A stretch of 64,000 bases of DNA, from contig LJCV01000255.1 of the NCBI GenBank assembly GCA_001298575.1, positions 1 through 64,000 of the forward strand. The letters run 5' to 3'. The notes under the pieces are model-generated. The model worked only from the letters and a program-made list of their open reading frames with translations, was not told the origin of the DNA and searched no databases. Below, piece after piece: positions 8,063-17,036 of the stretch (within the stretch, counting starts at the first letter, position 1; each line of letters starts with the position of its first letter). This DNA comes from Actinobacteria bacterium OK074. Its GTDB lineage: Bacteria > Actinomycetota > Actinomycetes > Streptomycetales > Streptomycetaceae. A program made the position numbers and the translations under genes.

Positions 8063-11000
8063 ATGCACAACGACCGCGAAGTCACCGAGCGGCGGCTCGA
8101 CCGGGTGCTGAACCAGCGCATACGGCCCGCCGTGCACGCCCGGTCGGTCCCCCTCCGGGTCGAGGTCTGGGACGTCCCCGGCGAACCCGTCCCCGTCCGC
8201 GAGGGCCTGGCCGCGCCCTACAACCCGGCCCAGGTGGGCGACCGTTGGGGCCCGGCCTGGACGACCAGCTGGTTCAAGGTCACCGGTACCGTGCCCGCCG
8301 AGTGGGCCGGGCTGCCCGTCGAGGCGATCCTGGACCTCGGCTTCGCCACCCACTCGGCCGGCTTCTCCGCCGAGGGCCTCGTCTACCGCGCCGACGGCAC
8401 CGCCGTGAAGGCCCTCAACCCGCGCAACATCTGGCTGCCGGTGGCCGAATCGGCGCTCGGTGGCGAGGAGTTCACCGCGTACGTCGAGGCCGCCGCCAAC
8501 CCGGTCGTCATGCACACCGCGCCCGACGAACTCACCTTCGGCCCCACGGCGGTGGGCGGACGCGCCCCCTGGCTCGGCGACCCGGCCGCCGACCCCGGCG
8601 AACCCCTGTACCAGCTACGGCGGTTGGACCTCGCGGTCGTCGACCGGACGGTGTACGAACTCGTCCAGGACCTGGAGGTGCTGGGCCAGCTCATGCACGA
8701 GCTGTCGCCGGAGGCGCCACGCCGCTGGCAGTTGCTGAGCGCGGTCGAACGCGCCCTGGACGCCGTCGACTTGCAGGACATCGGCGGCACCGCGGCAGCC
8801 GCCCGCGCCGAGCTGGCCCCGGTGCTCGCCGCCCCCGCGCAGGCGAGCGCGCACCGCGTCTCCGCCGTCGGGCACGCGCACATCGACACCGCCTGGCTGT
8901 GGCCGCTGCGCGAGACGGTCCGCAAGGTCGCCCGTACGGTCTCCAACGTCACCCAACTCATGGACGACCACCCGGAGTTCAAGTTCGTGATGAGCCAGGC
9001 GCAGCAGCTCGCCTGGCTCAAGGAACACCGCCCCGAGGTGTACGCCCGCGCCCAGGAGAAGGCCAAGACCGGGCAGTTCCTGCCGACCGGCTCCCTGTGG
9101 GTCGAACCCGACACCAACATCACCGGCGGCGAGGCGCTGGTCCGCCAGTTCGTCCACGGAAAACGCTTCTACCAGGACGAGTTCGGCGTCGACACCGAGG
9201 AGATGTGGCTCCCGGACACCTTCGGCTACAACGCCGCCCTGCCCCAGCTGATGAAACTCGCGGGCGTGCGCTGGTTCTTGACCCAGAAGATCTCCTGGAA
9301 CACCACGAACAAGTTCCCGCACCACACCTTCTGGTGGGAGGGCATCGACGGCACCCGCATCTTCAGCCACTTCCCGCCCGTCGACTCCTACAACGGCGAA
9401 CTCTCCGGCGCCGAAGTCGCCCACACCGTACGGAACTTCCAGGACAAGGCGGGCTCCAACAGCTCCCTCATCCCCTTCGGCTATGGCGACGGCGGCGGCG
9501 GCCCCACCCGCGAGATGCTCGCCCGCGCCGCCCGCATGGCCGACCTCGAAGGCTCCGCCCGTATCGAGATCGAGGGCCCCACCGACTTCTTCGAGCGCGC
9601 CCACGCCGAGTACGAGGCGGCCGGCGGCGCCCCCGTCTGGTCCGGCGAGCTGTACCTGGAGTTCCACCGCGGCACCCTCACCAGCCAGCTCGCCACCAAG
9701 CAGGGCAACCGCCGCAGCGAACACCTGCTCCGCGAGGCCGAGTTGTGGGCGACGACGGCGGCCGTCCGCAGCGGGCACACCTACCCGTACGCGGCCCTGG
9801 ACCGCCTCTGGAAGACGGTCCTGCTGCACCAGTTCCACGACATCCTGCCCGGCACGTCGATCGCCTGGGTGCACCGCGAGGCGGAGGAGACGTACGCGGC
9901 GGTGGCGTGGGAACTGGAGCGGATCATCGAGTCGGCGCAGGAGGCACTGGCCGGGACCGGGGACACCCGGGTGGTCTTCAACGCGGCCCCCCACGCCCGC
10001 GACGGCATCCCCGCCCTGGGCGCGGCCGTGCGCGCGCAGGCGGCCGAAGTCCCGGTCGCCCCAAGGCAGTTGCCCGAAGGCGGCTTCGTCCTCGACAACG
10101 GCCTGGTGCGCGTCACGGTCGACGCCGACGGCCTGGTCACCTCCGCGTACGACCTCACCGCCGACCGCGAGGCCCTCGCGCCCGGCGCCCGCGGCAACCT
10201 CCTCCAGCTGCACCAGGACTTCCCCAACCAGTGGGACGCCTGGGACATCGACGTCTTCTACCGCAACACCGTCCGCGACCTCACCGAGGCCGAGTCGGTC
10301 ACCGCGGCCGAGGACGGCGGCGTACGCGTGGTGCGCGTGTTCGGCAACTCGCGGATCGAGCAGACGCTGACCCTCCCGGCGGGCTCGCGCCGCCTGGTCG
10401 TGGACACGGTCGTCGACTGGCACGAGAAGGAGAAGCTCCTCAAGGCCGCCTTCCCGCTGGACATCCGGGCCGCGCACTCCACCGCCGAGATCCCCTTCGG
10501 CCACGTCGAGCGCCCCACGCACACCAACACCAGCTGGGACGCGGCCAAGTTCGAGATCTGCGCCCACCGCTTCCTGCACGTCGGCGAACGCGACTGGGGC
10601 GCCGCCCTCGTCAACGACTCCACCTACGGCCACGACGTCACCCGCGACATCCGCACCGACGGCGGCACCACCACCACGGTCCGCCTCTCGCTCCTGCGCG
10701 CCGCCAACTTCCCCGACCCCGACCAGGATCAGGGCACCCACCGCCTGCGCTACGCCCTGGTCATCGGCGCCGACCTCACCGACGCCGTCCGCGAGGGCTA
10801 CCACCTCAACCTCCCGGAGCGCACGGCGGCGGCGGGCGCGGCGGTGGCCCCGCTGGTCGCGGTCGACCACGAGGGAGTGGTGATCGAGACGGTCAAACTG
10901 GCCGACGACCACAGCGGCGACGTGGTGGTCCGCCTCTTCGAGGCCCACGGCGTCCGTGCCCGCGCGACCCTGACCCCCGGCTTCACCCTGGCCGAGGCCA

Positions 11001-11131
11001 CGGCGACCGACCTCCTGGAACGCCCCCGAGCGGCCGACACCCCCACCTACGAGACGACACCGGAGGGAACGGTCCGCCTGACCCTGCGCCCGTTCCAGAT
11101 CCTGACGCTACGACTGCGCCGGGCGGTCTGA
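8063..11131 (+). CDS. Glycoside hydrolase family 38 alpha-mannosidase
   Basis: 1022-residue zinc-dependent retaining alpha-mannosidase, probably cytoplasmic because there is no signal peptide. The zinc-binding motif HAHIDTAWLWPLRE gives His271, His273 and Asp275. The nucleophile region EEMWLPDTFGYNAALPQ places the catalytic Asp at 385. HQFHDILPGTSI supplies a further active-site His, followed by the C-terminal beta domains typical of GH38. Start ATG with GGAGAAG upstream. It lies 72 bases behind the sugar importer genes and ends in a strong hairpin, so imported mannosides (N-glycan or mannan fragments) are its likely substrate. Length matches the family. Confidence 0.93.
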   Translation: MHNDREVTERRLDRVLNQRIRPAVHARSVPLRVEVWDVPGEPVPVREGLAAPYNPAQVGDRWGPAWTTSWFKVTGTVPAEWAGLPVEAILDLGFATHSAGFSAEGLVYRADGTAVKALNPRNIWLPVAESALGGEEFTAYVEAAANPVVMHTAPDELTFGPTAVGGRAPWLGDPAADPGEPLYQLRRLDLAVVDRTVYELVQDLEVLGQLMHELSPEAPRRWQLLSAVERALDAVDLQDIGGTAAAARAELAPVLAAPAQASAHRVSAVGHAHIDTAWLWPLRETVRKVARTVSNVTQLMDDHPEFKFVMSQAQQLAWLKEHRPEVYARAQEKAKTGQFLPTGSLWVEPDTNITGGEALVRQFVHGKRFYQDEFGVDTEEMWLPDTFGYNAALPQLMKLAGVRWFLTQKISWNTTNKFPHHTFWWEGIDGTRIFSHFPPVDSYNGELSGAEVAHTVRNFQDKAGSNSSLIPFGYGDGGGGPTREMLARAARMADLEGSARIEIEGPTDFFERAHAEYEAAGGAPVWSGELYLEFHRGTLTSQLATKQGNRRSEHLLREAELWATTAAVRSGHTYPYAALDRLWKTVLLHQFHDILPGTSIAWVHREAEETYAAVAWELERIIESAQEALAGTGDTRVVFNAAPHARDGIPALGAAVRAQAAEVPVAPRQLPEGGFVLDNGLVRVTVDADGLVTSAYDLTADREALAPGARGNLLQLHQDFPNQWDAWDIDVFYRNTVRDLTEAESVTAAEDGGVRVVRVFGNSRIEQTLTLPAGSRRLVVDTVVDWHEKEKLLKAAFPLDIRAAHSTAEIPFGHVERPTHTNTSWDAAKFEICAHRFLHVGERDWGAALVNDSTYGHDVTRDIRTDGGTTTTVRLSLLRAANFPDPDQDQGTHRLRYALVIGADLTDAVREGYHLNLPERTAAAGAAVAPLVAVDHEGVVIETVKLADDHSGDVVVRLFEAHGVRARATLTPGFTLAEATATDLLERPRAADTPTYETTPEGTVRLTLRPFQILTLRLRRAV

Positions 11132-11157
11132 TGGCCTGACGGCAGCGACAACAGCAG

Positions 11158-11192
11158 GGCCCCGGGCGTCAGTTGAGACGACACCCGGGGCC
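11158..11192. terminator. Hairpin terminator between alpha-mannosidase and argS
   Basis: Inverted repeat GGCCCCGGGCGTC (11158-11170) / GACGACACCCGGGGCC (11177-11192) around AGTTGA. It sits 27 bases after the mannosidase stop. A run of seven A (11220-11226) lies between it and the argS stop, giving U residues for the opposite strand. Likely serves both converging genes. Confidence 0.75.
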
Positions 11193-11233
11193 AAGTTCGA
11201 TACTAGATAATCTCCGATCAAAAAAATTTGGGC

Positions 11234-13000
11234 TCAGAGCCGCTCAGGCGTCCTGATCCCCAGCAGCCCCATGCCCTTGTGCAACGTCCGGGCCGTCAAG
11301 TCAACGAGCAGCAGCCGGTTTTCGACGACCTCGGTCGGGTTGTCGGGCGAAAGGACCTGGCACTGGTCGTAGAACGTCGTGAGCAGCGAGGCGAGTTGGT
11401 ACAGGTAGGCGGCGAGCTTGTGCGGCTCGTACGCGGTGGCGACCTCCAGGACCGTCTCCCCGAACCGGTCCAGGTGCAGGCCCAACGCCCGCTCCGCCGG
11501 GGCGAGTTCCAGCTCCGGGTGGGCGACGGGCCGTGCGTCCCCCGCCTTGCGGAGGATGGACTGGATCCGGGCGTACGCGTACTGGAGGTACACGGAGGTG
11601 TCGCCGCTGAGCGAGACCATCTGGTCGAGGTCGAACTTGTAGTCGCGCACCGCGGACGTCGACAGGTCGGCGTACTTGACGGCGCCGATGCCGACGTAAC
11701 GGCCGTTCTGCTCGATCTCGTCCTCGGACAGCCCCACCTTCTCGGCCTTTTCGCGGACGACGGCGGTGGCGCGCTGCACGGCCTCGTCCAGGAGGTCCTC
11801 CAGCTTCACCGAGACGCCCGCGCGGGTCTTGAAGGGCTTGCCGTCGGCGCCGAGGATCGTGCCGAAGGCGAGTTGGTGCGCCTTCACGTCGTCGCTCAGC
11901 CAGCCCGCCCGCCGCGCGGCCTCGAAGACCATCTTGAAGTGGAGCGTCTGGCGGACGTCGACGACGTACAGCAGGCTCGTCGCCTTCAGGTTGAAGACGC
12001 GGTCCCGGAGCGCGGAGAGGTCGGTGGCCGCGTAGCCGTAACCGCCGTCGGACTTGCGGACGATGAGGGGGACCGGGTTGCCGTCCGGCCCCTTGATGTC
12101 GTCGAAGAAGACGCAGAGCGCGCCGTCGGAGATGACGGCGACGCCGGACTCCTCCAGGAGTCGGCAGGTCTCGTCGAGCATGTCGTTGTAGCCCGACTCG
12201 CCGACGATGTCGGGGTCCCGGACCTCCATGTCGAGCTTCTCGAAGACGGAGTAGAAGTAGATCTTCGACTCGTCCACGAACTTCTGCCAGGCGGCCAGCG
12301 TCTTCGGGTCGCCCGCCTGGAGGTCGACGACCCGGCTGCGGGCGCGCGTCTTGAACTCCTCGTCGGAGTCGAAGAGTTTGCGGGCCGTCTTGTAGAGCCG
12401 GTCCAGGTTGGACATGGCCTCCTCGCCGGAGACCTCCGCGCCCTTGTGATCCAACTCGTGCGGGTGCTCGTCCAGATACTGGATCAGCATGCCGAACTGC
12501 GTGCCCCAGTCGCCGATGTGGTGCCTGCGCACCACGTTCTCCCCGGTGAATTCGAGGAGTTGGACGAGCGAGTCGCCGATGACCGCCGACCGCAGGTGAC
12601 CGACGTGCATCTCCTTCGCCACGTTCGGCTGCGCGTAGTCGACGACCGTGGTGCCCGGGTGCGCGGCGAAGGGCACGCCGAGCCGGTCGGTGTCCGCGTA
12701 CCGCGCGGCGAGGGTCTCGGTGATCGCCTTGTCGGTGATCGTGATGTTCAGGAAGCCGGGTCCGGAGACCTCGATGTCCTTGATCACGTCACCGCCGACG
12801 ACCCGCTCCACCACCTGGGTCGCCAGCTCCCGCGGGTTGGCCTTCGCCTTCTTCGCCAGCGCGAGGATGCCGTTGGCCTGGAAGTCGGCCCGGTCGCTGC
12901 GTCGCAGCAGCGGGTCCGCGTCGGCCTGCGGCAGCGTGGCCGTGAGGGCGGTCGCGAGACTCGCGTGGACGGTGTCGCTCAGGGACGTGACCGGGGGCAT
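11234..13000 (-). CDS. argS: Arginyl-tRNA synthetase
   Basis: 588-residue class I aminoacyl-tRNA synthetase charging tRNA-Arg. The N-terminal tRNA D-loop domain is followed by DYAQPNVAKEMHVGHLRSAV, containing the HIGH-equivalent HVGH, then HHIGDWGTQFGMLI. The KMSK-equivalent segment is GKPFKTRAGVSVKLEDLLDE. The C-terminal anticodon domain ends HKGMGLLGIRTPERL, the expected terminus. Start ATG 13000 (MPPVTSLSDTV) is preceded by GGAGAA; the frame is open further upstream but that extension looks non-coding. It is divergent from lysS, an arrangement I recall in other streptomycetes. Confidence 0.97.
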   Translation of the reverse strand: MPPVTSLSDTVHASLATALTATLPQADADPLLRRSDRADFQANGILALAKKAKANPRELATQVVERVVGGDVIKDIEVSGPGFLNITITDKAITETLAARYADTDRLGVPFAAHPGTTVVDYAQPNVAKEMHVGHLRSAVIGDSLVQLLEFTGENVVRRHHIGDWGTQFGMLIQYLDEHPHELDHKGAEVSGEEAMSNLDRLYKTARKLFDSDEEFKTRARSRVVDLQAGDPKTLAAWQKFVDESKIYFYSVFEKLDMEVRDPDIVGESGYNDMLDETCRLLEESGVAVISDGALCVFFDDIKGPDGNPVPLIVRKSDGGYGYAATDLSALRDRVFNLKATSLLYVVDVRQTLHFKMVFEAARRAGWLSDDVKAHQLAFGTILGADGKPFKTRAGVSVKLEDLLDEAVQRATAVVREKAEKVGLSEDEIEQNGRYVGIGAVKYADLSTSAVRDYKFDLDQMVSLSGDTSVYLQYAYARIQSILRKAGDARPVAHPELELAPAERALGLHLDRFGETVLEVATAYEPHKLAAYLYQLASLLTTFYDQCQVLSPDNPTEVVENRLLLVDLTARTLHKGMGLLGIRTPERL

Positions 13001-13125
13001 GGGGTGGGAGCCGTTCTCCTCGAAGGTTTGGATTGGGTTCCAGTATCCCACGGGGCGTAAACCGGTTTTCCGGATCGGGCGGCCCCCTGGGAGAATGGGG
13101 TCCCCAGCAGTCAATCCAGTAGTCA

Positions 13126-14886
13126 ATGAGTAACAAGAAGGACGTGCCGATCGTGGCTCAGAGCAGCGAGACCACCGACTGGGTCTCCCGTTTCGCGGAC
13201 GAGGTCATCGAAGAGTCGGAGCGTCGCGCGCCTGGGAAACCGGTGGTCGTCGCGTCCGGACTCTCCCCCTCGGGCCCCATCCACCTGGGCAACCTCCGTG
13301 AGGTCATGACCCCGCACCTGGTCGCCGACGAGATCCGCCGCCGCGGCCACGTCGTACGCCACGTCCTGTCCTGGGACGACTACGACCGCTACCGCAAGGT
13401 CCCGAACGGCGTCCCCGGCGTCGACGAGTCCTGGGCGGAGCACATCGGCAAGCCCCTGACCTCGGTCCCGGCCCCCGCGGGCTCCCCCCACCCGAACTGG
13501 GCGGAGCACTTCAAGGCCGCCATGATCGCCTCGCTGGCCGAGCTGGGCGTCGAGTACGAGGGCATCAGCCAGACGGCGCAGTACACGGCCGGGGTCTACC
13601 GCGACCAGGTCCTGTTCGCGATGAAGCACCGCGCCGACATCGACGCGATCCTCGACCAGTACCGCACCAAGAAGGCCCCCGCGAAGAAGCAGAACCAGAA
13701 GCCGGTCGACGAGGCCGAGCTGGACGACGCGGAGGGCTCCGGCGCGGCGGCGGAGGACGACGGCAGCTCGGGTTCGGCCGGCTACTTCCCGTACAAGCCG
13801 TACTGCGGCGACTGCGGCAAGGACTTCACGACGGTCACGTCGTACGACGACGAGACGACCGAGCTGACGTACACCTGCACGGTCTGCGCCTTCTCGGAAA
13901 CGGTCCGGCTGAAGGACTTCAACCGCGGCAAGCTGGTCTGGAAGGTCGACTGGCCGATGCGCTGGGCCTACGAGGGAGTGATCTTCGAGCCGAGCGGCGT
14001 AGACCATTCCTCCCCCGGTTCGTCCTTCCAGGTCGGCGGCCAGATCGTGGGCATCTTCGGCGGCAAGCAGCCCATCGGCCCGATGTACGCGTTCGTCGGC
14101 ATCAGCGGCATGGCGAAGATGTCCAGCAGCAAGGGCGGGGTGCCGACGGCCGCGGACGCGCTCCAGATCATGGAACCCCAGCTCCTGCGCTGGCTCTACG
14201 CCCGCCGCCGCCCCAACCAGAGCTTCAAGATCGCCTTCGACCAGGAGATCCAGCGGCTCTACGACGAGTGGGACAAGCTGGCGGCGAAGGTCGCGGACGG
14301 CTCGGCGCTGCCGGCGGACGTGGCGGCGTACACGAGGGCGGTGGGCACGGCGGCGGGTGCGTTGCCGACGACCCCCCGCCCGCTCCCGTACCGCACCCTG
14401 GCGTCGGTGGCGGACATCACGGCGGGCGCGGCGGACCAGACGCTGCGCATCCTGCGCGACCTGGACCCGACGGACCCGCTGACGTCGCTCGACGAGGCCC
14501 GTCCGCGCCTGGACCGGGCCGAGTCCTGGATCAACACGCAGGTCCCGGCGGACCAGCGCACGATCGTCCGCGCCGAGCCGGACGTCGACCTGCTGAAGTC
14601 CCTGGACGACGCGGGCCGCGAGTCGCTGCGCCTTCTCCTGGACGGCCTCGACTCGCACTGGTCGCTGGACGGCCTCTCCGACCTCGTCTACGGCGTCCCG
14701 AAGGTGCAGGCAGGCTTCCCGGCCGACGCCACGCCGAAGGAACTCCCGCCGGAGATCAAGACGGCCCAGCGGACGTTCTTCGCCCTGCTGTACCAACTGC
14801 TGGTGGGGCGGGACACGGGGCCGCGGCTGCCTACGTTGCTGTTGGCGGTGGGGGAGGAGCGGGTGCGGGTGTTGTTGGGGGAGTAG
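13126..14886 (+). CDS. lysS: Class I lysyl-tRNA synthetase
   Basis: Archaeal-type class I LysRS of about 577-586 residues, charging tRNA-Lys; unrelated in fold to the class II enzyme of most bacteria. GLSPSGPIHLGN carries the HIGH-type signature (His53) and ISGMAKMSSSKGG the KMSKS loop (Lys331). A zinc-knuckle pair CGDCGKD and CTVCAF is present, preceded by an acidic/Gly-Ser insert near residues 195-220. The open frame starts at ATG 13126, but GTG 13153 (VAQSSETTDW) has a better-placed GAAGGA and may be the real start. Confidence 0.95.
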   Translation: MSNKKDVPIVAQSSETTDWVSRFADEVIEESERRAPGKPVVVASGLSPSGPIHLGNLREVMTPHLVADEIRRRGHVVRHVLSWDDYDRYRKVPNGVPGVDESWAEHIGKPLTSVPAPAGSPHPNWAEHFKAAMIASLAELGVEYEGISQTAQYTAGVYRDQVLFAMKHRADIDAILDQYRTKKAPAKKQNQKPVDEAELDDAEGSGAAAEDDGSSGSAGYFPYKPYCGDCGKDFTTVTSYDDETTELTYTCTVCAFSETVRLKDFNRGKLVWKVDWPMRWAYEGVIFEPSGVDHSSPGSSFQVGGQIVGIFGGKQPIGPMYAFVGISGMAKMSSSKGGVPTAADALQIMEPQLLRWLYARRRPNQSFKIAFDQEIQRLYDEWDKLAAKVADGSALPADVAAYTRAVGTAAGALPTTPRPLPYRTLASVADITAGAADQTLRILRDLDPTDPLTSLDEARPRLDRAESWINTQVPADQRTIVRAEPDVDLLKSLDDAGRESLRLLLDGLDSHWSLDGLSDLVYGVPKVQAGFPADATPKELPPEIKTAQRTFFALLYQLLVGRDTGPRLPTLLLAVGEERVRVLLGE

Positions 14887-14888
14887 TT

Positions 14889-14920
14889 CCGGTTTGCGGT
14901 TTGCGGTTTGCGGTTTGCGG
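14889..14920. repeat. Heptamer tandem repeat at a convergent gene junction
   Basis: GGTTTGC repeated four times (14891-14918) with partial flanking copies. It fills the whole space between the lysS stop and the stop of the converging gene at 14922. Confidence 0.85.
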
Positions 14921-14921
14921 C

Positions 14922-15272
14922 TTACGGTCGCGGTTCGTGCGGGACGTACGGCCGTACGACGACGTCGTGTGGTCCCCATCCGTGCTCTTGGGGTTCGGGT
15001 GGGGGCCGCTCCGCGTGTGACGGCGGCCAGGTGGTGTCCTCGGCCGGGGGGTGTGGCGAGGGGCCGTCCAGCCCGCGAGTGGCCTTGAACCAGCGGCGCC
15101 AACGGGCGTTGTAGGGGCTGAGGTTGAGGGGTGGGGTGACGTAGGGGTCGGGGGTTCGGACGGGTTCGGTGGGGATGGGCCAGGGGGCAACGGGGGTTGG
15201 GCGCTTGGTGCGTTGAGGGCTCTTCGGCAGTTTCGAGAGCGCGGCGGCCAGCGCGCCCAGGATGGCGGTCAC
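14922..15272 (-). CDS. Small Pro-rich protein of unknown function
   Basis: 116 residues. The GTG start at 15272 overlaps the stop of the RsbW-like gene (GTGA), so the two are translationally coupled. Begins VTAILGALAAALSKLPKSPQ, a short amphipathic or hydrophobic helix, continues Pro-rich, and carries LSPYNARWRRWFKATRGLD, which looks like a conserved core; the C-terminus is again Pro/His/Glu-rich. I do not recognise the family. Coupling suggests a role with the ATPase, but that is inference. Confidence 0.6.
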   Translation of the reverse strand: MTAILGALAAALSKLPKSPQRTKRPTPVAPWPIPTEPVRTPDPYVTPPLNLSPYNARWRRWFKATRGLDGPSPHPPAEDTTWPPSHAERPPPEPQEHGWGPHDVVVRPYVPHEPRP

Positions 15273-15703
15273 TTGGGCCCGTCCTCCGTGTCCTCCACGG
15301 CGACCTTCTTCACCGCCCACACCGTCTTTCCGACGACCTCCTTCCGTACGCCCCAGTTGTCGGAGAGCTCGGCGACGAGGAGGAGTCCGCGCCCCTCCTC
15401 GTCCCGCACGGCGGGGGTGCGGACCTCGGGCATCTTGTCGCTCTGCGTGTCGCGCACCTGTACGCGGATGAGGTCACCGGACTTCTCCATGAGGAGGCCG
15501 ATCTGTCGGCCGTAGGTGCGGGGGACACGGCCGTGGGTGACGGCGTTGACCATCAGTTCGTCGACGACGAGGACGAGGTCGTCGACGAAGGGGGTGGTGG
15601 GGCAGATTCCGCAGGTGAGGAGGAACTTGCGGCAGTCCGTCCGGGCGCGGCTGGGGGCGAGCTTGGTGGTGGGGTAGTGGTGGCTGGCGAACGCTTCGGG
15701 CAT
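15269..15703 (-). CDS. RsbW/AbaA-like anti-sigma-type ATP-binding protein
   Basis: 144-residue HATPase-fold regulator of the streptomycete RsbW-like class. The N box is VVDELMVNAVTHG and the G-box region is RDEEGRGLLLVAELSDNWGV; the rest of the GHKL fold is short, as usual for anti-sigma kinases. ATG 15703 (MPEAF) has AAGGG at good spacing; the ATG three codons upstream is too close to it. Divergent from the XRE-DUF5753/DUF397 pair. In Streptomyces such ATPases cluster with WhiJ-like regulators and DUF397 proteins (abaA/whiJ-type loci), and the partners may be functional here too. Target sigma or anti-sigma partner unknown. Confidence 0.8.
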   Translation of the reverse strand: MPEAFASHHYPTTKLAPSRARTDCRKFLLTCGICPTTPFVDDLVLVVDELMVNAVTHGRVPRTYGRQIGLLMEKSGDLIRVQVRDTQSDKMPEVRTPAVRDEEGRGLLLVAELSDNWGVRKEVVGKTVWAVKKVAVEDTEDGPK

Positions 15704-15741
15704 GGCTGACATCCCTTGGGCTGTAAAGCACCAACAGTTCG

Positions 15742-15755
15742 CTACAAGGTTGTAG
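15742..15755. promoter_or_regulatory. Perfect palindrome between the ATPase and XRE genes
   Basis: CTACAA-GG-TTGTAG, six-base arms, in the middle of the divergent intergenic region. Candidate binding site for the adjacent XRE-DUF5753 regulator. Confidence 0.5.
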
Positions 15756-15840
15756 GTCAGATATGGTCAGGCGCAAGCTCGTGCCGTAAATTCGCCCGTC
15801 CGGGTGACAGCTGAGTTGTATGGTGTGGTGGCGCTCAGTC

Positions 15841-15860
15841 GTCTGATTCGCTGGTCAGAC
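15841..15860 (+). promoter_or_regulatory. Inverted repeat just before the XRE regulator
   Basis: GTCTGA (15841-15846) and TCAGAC (15855-15860) with an 8-base spacer, ending three bases before the GGAAGG ribosome site. Could be an autoregulatory operator or a hairpin that hides the ribosome site. Confidence 0.4.
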
Positions 15861-15880
15861 CAGGAAGGGGGGCTCAACTC

Positions 15881-16768
15881 ATGGCGACGCGCCGGGTGTT
15901 GCAGCCGACCGCGCGACAGGTCCGACTGGGATCGATCCTTCGCGGTCTACGGGAAGACGGCAAGCGCGGCAGTCAGGCCACCGTCTGCGGTGAACTGGGC
16001 TGGCCCGAGTCCAAGTTGAGCCGCATCGAGTCGGGGCGCCTGGGAATCAGCGACACCGACTTGCAGCTCTTGCTGGACCAGTACGGCGTCAAGGACCGGA
16101 GCCTGCGCGGATACGTCGTCGACCTGCGTCGGCGAGGCAACGTCCGTGGTTGGGAGACCGACATCCGCTCGGTCGTGAGTCCCATGTATGCCGACTTCAT
16201 CGGCTACGAGTCGGACGCCGCAGAGATGTACAACGCTCAGACGATGCTGATTCCAGGGCTGTTGCAGACGCACGACTACGCGGCGGCCGTCCTGGGTCAG
16301 CACTATCCGGGCCTGGCCGAGGGGGAGCGCCGAGAGCGACTTGAGATCCGGGACAAGCGGCGAGAGGTGTTCGACCGCCCGCGTCCTCTGGTCTTCTGGA
16401 GTGTCATCTCGGAGTCCGTGTTCCGGCATGTCATCGGTGGGCCCGAGGTTATGGCCGCCCAGCTCGAACAGCTGCTGAACCTGGCCAGGGACTACCCCAA
16501 CACGATCAACATTCACGTGCTGCCGGAGGAGTCGGAGTCTCACGGCATCCTGTTCAGCCCGTTCGTGGTCCTCTCGTTTCCGCAGCGTTGGGAGCCGGAC
16601 ATCGTTTACTTTGAGGGCTTCACCGGCACCAGGTTCTTGGAGGATACGGAACAAGTACAGCAGTACAGCAGGCTGTTCATGCGCTTGATGATGGCGGACT
16701 CGCTCCGGGCACCGGAATCGTTGAAGCTGATCGAGCGTCATCTCGATGATTACCGCAAGGATGGTTGA
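15881..16768 (+). CDS. WhiJ-like XRE regulator with DUF5753 domain
   Basis: 295-residue DNA-binding regulator. N-terminal helix-turn-helix (residues ~12-70: RQVRLGSILRGLREDGKRGS, LGWPESKLSRIESGRLGIS). The C-terminal DUF5753 domain is marked by YNAQTMLIPGLLQTHDYAAA, RREVFDRPRPLVFWSVISES, INIHVLPEESESHGI and DIVYFEGFTGTRFLEDTEQV. ATG start with a strong GGAAGGGGGG. Three bases separate its stop from the DUF397 gene. Members of this family (WhiJ in S. coelicolor) act with a small DUF397 partner in control of development or antibiotic genes; which process this copy serves cannot be seen. Confidence 0.9.
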   Translation: MATRRVLQPTARQVRLGSILRGLREDGKRGSQATVCGELGWPESKLSRIESGRLGISDTDLQLLLDQYGVKDRSLRGYVVDLRRRGNVRGWETDIRSVVSPMYADFIGYESDAAEMYNAQTMLIPGLLQTHDYAAAVLGQHYPGLAEGERRERLEIRDKRREVFDRPRPLVFWSVISESVFRHVIGGPEVMAAQLEQLLNLARDYPNTINIHVLPEESESHGILFSPFVVLSFPQRWEPDIVYFEGFTGTRFLEDTEQVQQYSRLFMRLMMADSLRAPESLKLIERHLDDYRKDG

Positions 16769-16771
16769 GGA

Positions 16772-16987
16772 ATGTCTTACCGAATAATCGCGGACGCTTC
16801 CACGATGGATGTCCTGTGGCGCAAGTCCTCTGCTTCAGGCGGAGACGGCGACTGCGTCGAACTCGCCGCTCACCGGGGCCGTATCGCCGTCCGGGACAGC
16901 AAGGCCCCCCACGGCCCCGCCATCCTCTACCCCCGTGCCGCAGTCACCACCCTCCTCGCCGCGCTCAAGACCGGGTGTTTCGACTAA
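16772..16987 (+). CDS. DUF397 small protein
   Basis: 71 residues. The DUF397 signature is complete: LWRKSSASGGDGDCVELAA, then RIAVRDSKAPHGPAILYPRA and a final AVTTLLAALKTGCFD. Immediately follows the XRE-DUF5753 gene in one operon. Such proteins are thought to bind and tune the paired regulator (known of WhiJ-type pairs; inferred here). Confidence 0.9.
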   Translation: MSYRIIADASTMDVLWRKSSASGGDGDCVELAAHRGRIAVRDSKAPHGPAILYPRAAVTTLLAALKTGCFD

Positions 16988-17036
16988 TGCAAAAGGGCCG
17001 GTCCATTTCTGGTCCGCTGGGCCCGAAAGGCGCGTT

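Noticed and set aside
7045..11139. A long open frame of more than 1300 codons overlapping the second permease and alpha-mannosidase
   Set aside because: It is an Arg/Pro/His-rich shadow produced by GC-biased codons in another frame; the GH38 and permease frames carry all motifs.
16988..17036. GGGCC...GGCCC hairpin after the DUF397 gene
   Set aside because: Arms are five bases with a long loop containing direct rather than inverted repeats; too weak to call.
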